From assembly GCA_900541505.1 (NCBI GenBank), contig UQKK01000023.1, positions 1 to 55,656 on the forward strand: a stretch of 55,656 nt of DNA. The letters run 5' to 3'. This document shows positions 51,065 through 55,656 of the stretch, piece after piece. Within the stretch, counting starts at the first letter, position 1. Every line of letters starts with the position of its first letter. The stretch is from an uncultured Ruminococcus sp. (GTDB lineage Bacteria > Bacillota > Clostridia > Lachnospirales > Lachnospiraceae). Made by a program: the position numbers and the translations under genes. Below the pieces are notes generated by a model, which was not told where the DNA came from, did no database searches, and saw nothing but the letters and a program-made list of their open reading frames with translations.

Positions 51065-52276
51065 TCACTCTGAACCAAGCAGCCAGTCCAATGCATTGAT
51101 GCGGCGTATCCCGTTATAGTTTGCCTCCGGGTCCTCGTCCAGAGTCAAAATATAACGGGGATGATAGTCCGCAATTTTTTCAAGAGGCGTAATCTCCCTT
51201 TTGAGCGTTTTTTCATCTCTCACCGTTGCTGCCACCTGGTAGTAGGTAATTCCCCTGAAATCCATAGCCACAAAATCCACTTCCAGGTCCCCTACCTTCC
51301 CGACATAAACATCATATCCCCGGCGGATTAATTCCAGATAAACCACATTTTCCAGGATGTGTCCTACGTCCATAGAACGAGAACCGAGAAGCATACTTCG
51401 CAGTCCGATATCAACAACATAGTACTTCTCTAAGGTCTTTAAATATTGCTTTCCTTTAATATTATACCTTTTCGCCTGATAGATAACAAAACTCTCCATC
51501 AATGCCGCAAGGTATTTTTCCACAGTCTTTACATCTATTTTTCTTCCGTCTGAGGACATGGTATCTGCTATTTTTTTCGTAGATAATTGATTTCCAATAT
51601 TATCAAATACAAATCTTGTAATACTTTCAAACATCAAGGTATCAATGATTTTATGTCTCTGCCCGATATCCTTGACGATGACCGTATTATAGATTGCATC
51701 TAAATAATCCCTAATCTCTTTTTTCTGTCCTGTAAGTTCCAGCGTATAGGGAAACGAACTGTTTTCCAAGTATTCTCTGTATTTCCTTGCCAGTCCTTCA
51801 CTGGTGCCTGTACTCTCTACATATTCTCTGAATGACAGAGGAAGCATTTTTATTTCAACATACCTGCCGGACAACAATGTAGCAATTTCTGATGACAGCA
51901 GATAAGCATTGGAACCTGTGATATAGATATCTACATTCTTTTTAATATACAAGCTGTCAATAACCTCTGAAAACTTTTCACATCTCTGAATTTCATCCAG
52001 AAAAATGTAAGACATTTTACCTGGTACCAGCCGTTCTTTCAAATAGCTGTATAACTTATGTGAATCACGCAGCTCATAGAAATCATAATCTTCAAAATTT
52101 ACTACAATAATCTGCTGCTCTGATACACCATTATCCCTTAAAAAGTCCTGATATATTTCCATCAAAGTCGACTTTCCACATCTGCGTATACCTGTAATAA
52201 CTTTTATGAGTTGTTTATCTTTGAATACAGTCAGCTTTTCAAGATATTCTTTTCTTACAATCCTTTGAACCGGCAT
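51065..52276 (-). CDS. AAA_14/DUF4143 ATP-binding protein
   Basis: 403 residues. N-terminal ATPase with Walker A TGIRRCGKSTLM (about 28-39) and Walker B YIFLDEIQRCEKF, then sensor motif YITGSNAYLLSSEIATLLSGRY; C-terminal DUF4143 (about 200-400), with a PD-(D/E)XK-like core ...GDLEVDFVAMDFRGITYYQV. These are common in gut Firmicutes and archaea, single or near defence or toxin genes. Function is unsettled. Reads toward folT (tail to tail). No neighbour suggests a pathway. Confidence 0.9.
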   Translation of the reverse strand: MPVQRIVRKEYLEKLTVFKDKQLIKVITGIRRCGKSTLMEIYQDFLRDNGVSEQQIIVVNFEDYDFYELRDSHKLYSYLKERLVPGKMSYIFLDEIQRCEKFSEVIDSLYIKKNVDIYITGSNAYLLSSEIATLLSGRYVEIKMLPLSFREYVESTGTSEGLARKYREYLENSSFPYTLELTGQKKEIRDYLDAIYNTVIVKDIGQRHKIIDTLMFESITRFVFDNIGNQLSTKKIADTMSSDGRKIDVKTVEKYLAALMESFVIYQAKRYNIKGKQYLKTLEKYYVVDIGLRSMLLGSRSMDVGHILENVVYLELIRRGYDVYVGKVGDLEVDFVAMDFRGITYYQVAATVRDEKTLKREITPLEKIADYHPRYILTLDEDPEANYNGIRRINALDWLLGSE

Positions 52277-52462
52277 ATTATCACTCCTTTTTCGGATATA
52301 GTATCCTATTTTTTTCTATTTATCAATAGTTTTTGGATTTATTTCCAAAAACTATTTTATTCATTATATTTTTTGCATGCATTTCCACTTAAAATCATCC
52401 TTGTTTTTCTATATTCTCCCCATCCCTTTCTTCACTATTCCAGCAAGCAATTCACATTTCTC

Positions 52463-52507
52463 CAAAAAAAAATGGCAAGACAGGTTCTTCGCCTATCTCG
52501 CCATTTT
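52463..52507 (-). terminator. Terminator after the LPXTG protein gene
   Basis: Minus-strand stem of 16 bp, AAAATGGCGAGATAGG with CCTGTCTTGCCATTTT (one G-T pair and one mismatch), loop CGAAGAA, then a run of T. The gap 52277-52462 between it and the DUF4143 gene shows nothing else. Confidence 0.9.
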
Positions 52508-52510
52508 ATC

Positions 52511-55261
52511 TTACTTCATATGTTCGCTATGATATCTCTTCTTTTTCATCAAAACCAGTATTCCGACCAAGCCTATACAGGACGCCGCCATAAGGACAAT
52601 CCATATAGAAGAATCCGTAGGGTCTCCCGTCTGCGGTATAGTGGAACCACCCGTCTGCGGTGTAGTAGAGTTCCCCGTTTGAGGCGTAGTAGAATTTCCC
52701 GTTTGCGATGTAGCAGAATCGCTTTTCTTGGACCAGTGGATTGCAAAAGGCGAGAAGCTGCCCGCCGTCTGATTTCCTTCCAGTTCAAATACAACATTGC
52801 TGCCTTCTATTCTGGCGGAAATAACATCCACTTCGCAGTTTTCCACCTGATTGATAATATCACCGCGATATTCACGATGGAGCCCCTCAAAGTGCAGTAC
52901 CTCTACGGAAACATCGCTCGCCGTCACGCCTGCGGGCAACGGCCAGTAGATTGTAATCTTGGTTCCATCGGCTGTGCTGACCCATGCGTTGCCGTCATTC
53001 TCGTTGATTAAATCAAGATACTTGAACTGAGTGTTGCTGTCTGTAAGCGTATAGCCCGCAGCAGCTGCCCGGTCAATCAGCAGCTGTTTCGTGTCCTCAC
53101 CCTGTTCACCTGGAAGAAGGTCATCAAACAGCAATGCGATTTGAGCGCTCCCTGAACTGGTCTTTCCCAGCAGTCCCAGTTCTGCTTTACCATTTGTATA
53201 GAAAGAAGTATTCTCCGGGATTACTGCCATGCCAATTCCATCGTCGGTATTCACTTGGGCTGGGTCAGATACAACCGGCTGCGCTATGTCCACGGTTCCG
53301 GCAATGATTTCTTGCGGAGCGGATACATTTCGTACTGTCAGGGTGCCCGCATCTGCAACATCCACGGACAGCGCGCCTGCGGATGACGCCGCGGCAAGAG
53401 CCGGCTCATTTTCTATGCCGATATCATACACGCCTGCGACCGCGTCATTTTCCGCCGCGTCAGTGCCTGCGGCGCCGTCCTGGGAAATAAATGTATTCGA
53501 CACATCGGAGAGAAGATAATAATCTCCCACCTTTTCGGGTTTGCAGGTCTTACTATCCACGGAAAAGGTGATGTCCTCCGGGTTTATGCCGTCTGGTGCA
53601 TCAATCTGGTAGCGCACGGAGGGGAAGTTGTCTCCACTTATGGAGTCCCCGCCTGTGTATGCGACCATATCCTGTGGAGTCAGGGTGACTGTCTCGGCTT
53701 TCTGGAGCTGGGCGTATACAGGCTCGATGTCGAGCGTTACATTCTGAGCGCCGTAGCCATCGGGCTTTACTTTAATCGTCACTTTACCGTCTGTCTTGAT
53801 AAAGGATTCATCTGTTTCGTCAGTTACCCCGGCATCCGCCGCCTTTTCAGCAAGCGCTTCCGGAATCACCGCTTTGGCTCCCTGCTGTCCTGACACGGTG
53901 AGCGTCATCTGTGAGAAATCTTTTAAAGTAAGGTCAGGCGCTACATAACCCGTGGCATTGAGTCCCAATTTTAGAGTCAGGGTATTGTTCGGCATATCAT
54001 CTTTGTCCATGGTTAAAGTATATGTGCAGACTGTTCCGGCATCCGGGCTGAGGAGCTGACCGTTCTGATACGGTGAGAATCCGCCCGTATACTGGAATGT
54101 GAATGTATCACTGTCGGAGAAAAGGTCGAGTCGGGGGTCGAAATTGACCGTCAGCTCGACAGAAGTATTGTCCAGTGATAAATCCAGTTTGTCCATTCGC
54201 GCCCACGACATGCGGGACGCTACTTCTCCCATGTCGAGATAAGCGGTGTAATAAAGTGCGTTTTCGGAAAGTTTTCCGTCGGCGACTTTGATGACATAAG
54301 GATTATCCGCAGTGTAAGCATTCTCTGTTCCGTTCATGTTTATCCCGGCTTCTGCTTCCTCAGTCAGGTCTGCAATCTGGCTGGCAAGAGTAATGGCGCT
54401 GCAAAACTGTGCATAGAGCTCCGTCACTCCCTCGGGAAGCGTCTGTCCGCAGCGATACCATGTTCCGCTGCCGTCCGGTTCCGTGTTATATGCATAAAAA
54501 CGGTATCCGAAAAGGGAATTGCCCTTTCCGTTAAAGGGCATGACGATGGTGTTCGCCTCATAATTTTCGGCAACCACTTCGCTGTCAGGAACGGCGGCGT
54601 TATAAGTCTTGGTAAGGCAATGTGTGGATTCGGCGCCGTCGCCCCAGTCGATGTCTTCTGTGGTATACACGAATGAGCAGAAGGGCTCGGTATTCTCCGG
54701 TGAGACTGTTTTTTCAGAGTATGTCGCCTCAGCGGTAAACGTATTGTTCCAGGAGCTAAATGTCGCTCCGTCGGCTTTATAGTCGGATACTATTCCAAAA
54801 TATTCATTGTCAGCTGCCGCCGCATAATATGTAATCGACCGCCCCGCGGTGAAATCCGTGTTCTGCGGCGCAGGTGAGCCATCCAGATCTTTCGGAGCGC
54901 CGGGGGTTTTCGTATCATCAGTATCCCCCGTACCGTCAGTCTGGCTGCACTGACTGCATACATATGTGCAGGGCGATGCTTCTACAGCCTCTGCATATCC
55001 ACAGCTTTCGTCGTGGACATGCGTGCAGGATTCTTCTCCCAGCAATTCCTGATATCCGCAGTTCTCATCATGGACATGCGTACAGGGCTGGGCATCCTGT
55101 GCTTCCTGATAACTACATTCTTCCGTGTGCGCCGTATGATGCTCACAGAGTCCGTTTTCGTCAGGCGCGGCAAAGACCTGATTCCCCGTCATGGGGAGCA
55201 GCATACAGAAACTGAGAAATAAAGCAAGAAAACGATTTGCTTTTCTCTTTTTGTGGTTCAT
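52511..55261 (-). CDS. LPXTG-type cell-wall surface protein
   Basis: 916 residues. The start ATG 55261 has GGGAGG 7 nt upstream, inside the end of the small upstream gene. Signal peptide to about 35 (MTGNQVFA-APDE), then a Cys/His-rich block with two copies of CTHVHDE(N/S)CGY and further C-C/H pairs (to about 115), a long beta-rich mid region (Ig/MucBP-like, no named domain recognised), and a C-terminal sorting signal: SQTGNSTTPQTGNSTTPQTGG then IPQTGD, a membrane helix and KKKRYHSEH. The pre-signal holds three extra PQTG-like repeats of nine residues. It should be covalently anchored by a sortase. The Cys/His repeat may bind metal. Confidence 0.88.
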   Translation of the reverse strand: MNHKKRKANRFLALFLSFCMLLPMTGNQVFAAPDENGLCEHHTAHTEECSYQEAQDAQPCTHVHDENCGYQELLGEESCTHVHDESCGYAEAVEASPCTYVCSQCSQTDGTGDTDDTKTPGAPKDLDGSPAPQNTDFTAGRSITYYAAAADNEYFGIVSDYKADGATFSSWNNTFTAEATYSEKTVSPENTEPFCSFVYTTEDIDWGDGAESTHCLTKTYNAAVPDSEVVAENYEANTIVMPFNGKGNSLFGYRFYAYNTEPDGSGTWYRCGQTLPEGVTELYAQFCSAITLASQIADLTEEAEAGINMNGTENAYTADNPYVIKVADGKLSENALYYTAYLDMGEVASRMSWARMDKLDLSLDNTSVELTVNFDPRLDLFSDSDTFTFQYTGGFSPYQNGQLLSPDAGTVCTYTLTMDKDDMPNNTLTLKLGLNATGYVAPDLTLKDFSQMTLTVSGQQGAKAVIPEALAEKAADAGVTDETDESFIKTDGKVTIKVKPDGYGAQNVTLDIEPVYAQLQKAETVTLTPQDMVAYTGGDSISGDNFPSVRYQIDAPDGINPEDITFSVDSKTCKPEKVGDYYLLSDVSNTFISQDGAAGTDAAENDAVAGVYDIGIENEPALAAASSAGALSVDVADAGTLTVRNVSAPQEIIAGTVDIAQPVVSDPAQVNTDDGIGMAVIPENTSFYTNGKAELGLLGKTSSGSAQIALLFDDLLPGEQGEDTKQLLIDRAAAAGYTLTDSNTQFKYLDLINENDGNAWVSTADGTKITIYWPLPAGVTASDVSVEVLHFEGLHREYRGDIINQVENCEVDVISARIEGSNVVFELEGNQTAGSFSPFAIHWSKKSDSATSQTGNSTTPQTGNSTTPQTGGSTIPQTGDPTDSSIWIVLMAASCIGLVGILVLMKKKRYHSEHMK

Positions 55262-55262
55262 A

Positions 55263-55526
55263 TCAATACCTCCCAATCCTTTTTTTATAAGTCTGTAAAA
55301 ATGAAGCAGCCTGTTCTACGTCTGTAAATGAAGCAGGTTCCCCTATCAGGTAGGAAACCGCATCATTCCACTCATGCAAGTCATAGGCACGGCAGTCTAT
55401 TTTGCGCAATGTCCTCTGTATTTTAGACCAATACTGTGGGTCATGCAGGTCAGACAAATACACACAGCCCGTTTTAAAAGAAATATACTCCAATAATCCC
55501 AGCGTAGGAGTTTCCATCTTTTCCAT
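55263..55526 (-). CDS. Small hypothetical protein coupled to the LPXTG gene
   Basis: 87 residues; GGAGGG 6 nt before the ATG. Not recognised. Has LGLLEYISFKTGCVYLSDLHDPQYWSKIQ, RTLRKIDCRAYDLHEWNDAVSYLIG and SFTDVEQAASFLQTY, a cytoplasmic-looking helical protein without a signal peptide. Its stop is one base before the LPXTG start and carries that gene's ribosome binding site, so the two are translated together. A small regulator or chaperone of the surface protein is conceivable. Confidence 0.7.
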   Translation of the reverse strand: MEKMETPTLGLLEYISFKTGCVYLSDLHDPQYWSKIQRTLRKIDCRAYDLHEWNDAVSYLIGEPASFTDVEQAASFLQTYKKRIGRY

Positions 55527-55633
55527 CGCATGCCCTCCTATAACTTCATTCCCTTTTTTCTCCTGCTGCTTGCCCTGAAAAACCTCTTGGCTTCGTCAGT
55601 CCTTAGAGTATAATTATCATTGGCAAAAATAAA

Positions 55634-55656
55634 GGGAAGAGACCGAAACCTCTTCC
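55634..55656 (-). terminator. Terminator of a gene beyond the window edge
   Basis: GGAAGAG (55635-55641) pairs with CTCTTCC (55650-55656) on the minus strand, loop GTTTCGGT, then CTTTATTTTT. It would end a gene entering from beyond 55656. Between it and the small gene (55527-55633) there is TATACT but no clear promoter. Confidence 0.6.

Overview
The window reads as chromosome of an anaerobic, low-to-mid GC Firmicute, most likely a gut clostridium of the Lachnospiraceae type. This placement is inferred from an [FeFe]-hydrogenase, a glycyl radical enzyme (GRE) system, a tetrahydrofolate riboswitch in front of folT, AGGAGG ribosome binding sites in front of nearly every gene, LPXTG/sortase surface proteins and a rpsF-ssb-rpsR operon. 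No phage, conjugative element, IS or CRISPR array is visible. Most genes lie on the minus strand.

Layout. 1-2.1 kb: start of a hydrogenase-type gene behind a palindromic operator, a 62-bp repeat array, then rpsF-ssb-rpsR with its promoter, and DUF951. 2.1-10.5 kb: class B sortase, LUD protein, a MoxR ATPase/VWA pair with an LRR protein and a Ser/Thr-phosphatase-like enzyme, a second 62-bp repeat array, a small hypothetical and an SOS-controlled dinB. 10.6-16 kb: a very large MacB-type ABC transporter and an orphan Hsp70. 16.4-21.6 kb: dihydropyrimidinase, a frameshifted Rpn-type nuclease, a methyltransferase, tRNA-Cys with a structured leader, and a PepSY lipoprotein. 21.8-23.6 kb: an ECF sigma factor fused to a membrane-anchored domain. 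23.7-32 kb: a sugar operon (TIM-barrel protein with a frameshift, RbsA/C/AraF-like ABC importer, ROK repressor, AGE epimerase, BadF-type kinase) behind a strong promoter with a 30-bp palindrome. 32-34 kb: an OmpR/histidine kinase pair. 34.4-45.7 kb: a MerR-family regulator and a ten-gene GRE operon. 46-52.3 kb: M18 aminopeptidase, MATE exporter, DUF4230 protein, a small MerR protein, riboswitch-folT and a DUF4143 ATPase. 52.5-55.6 kb: an LPXTG surface protein and a small coupled upstream gene.

The most interesting system is the GRE operon (35590-45710). A GRE and its activase should make an aldehyde or ketone. A PduP-like CoA-acylating aldehyde dehydrogenase and a two-subunit CoA-transferase can turn an aldehyde into an acid with energy or CoA recovery, while an iron-type alcohol dehydrogenase can dispose of electrons. 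Two tandem copies of a transporter plus small winged-helix-like module sit in the middle. There are no microcompartment shell genes, and the GRE keeps the radical machinery but differs from glycerol/propanediol dehydratase at the substrate-binding positions, so the substrate is open. Its only visible promoter has the 20-bp spacer and central dyad expected of MerR-type activation, and a MerR-family gene sits at the other end of the locus.
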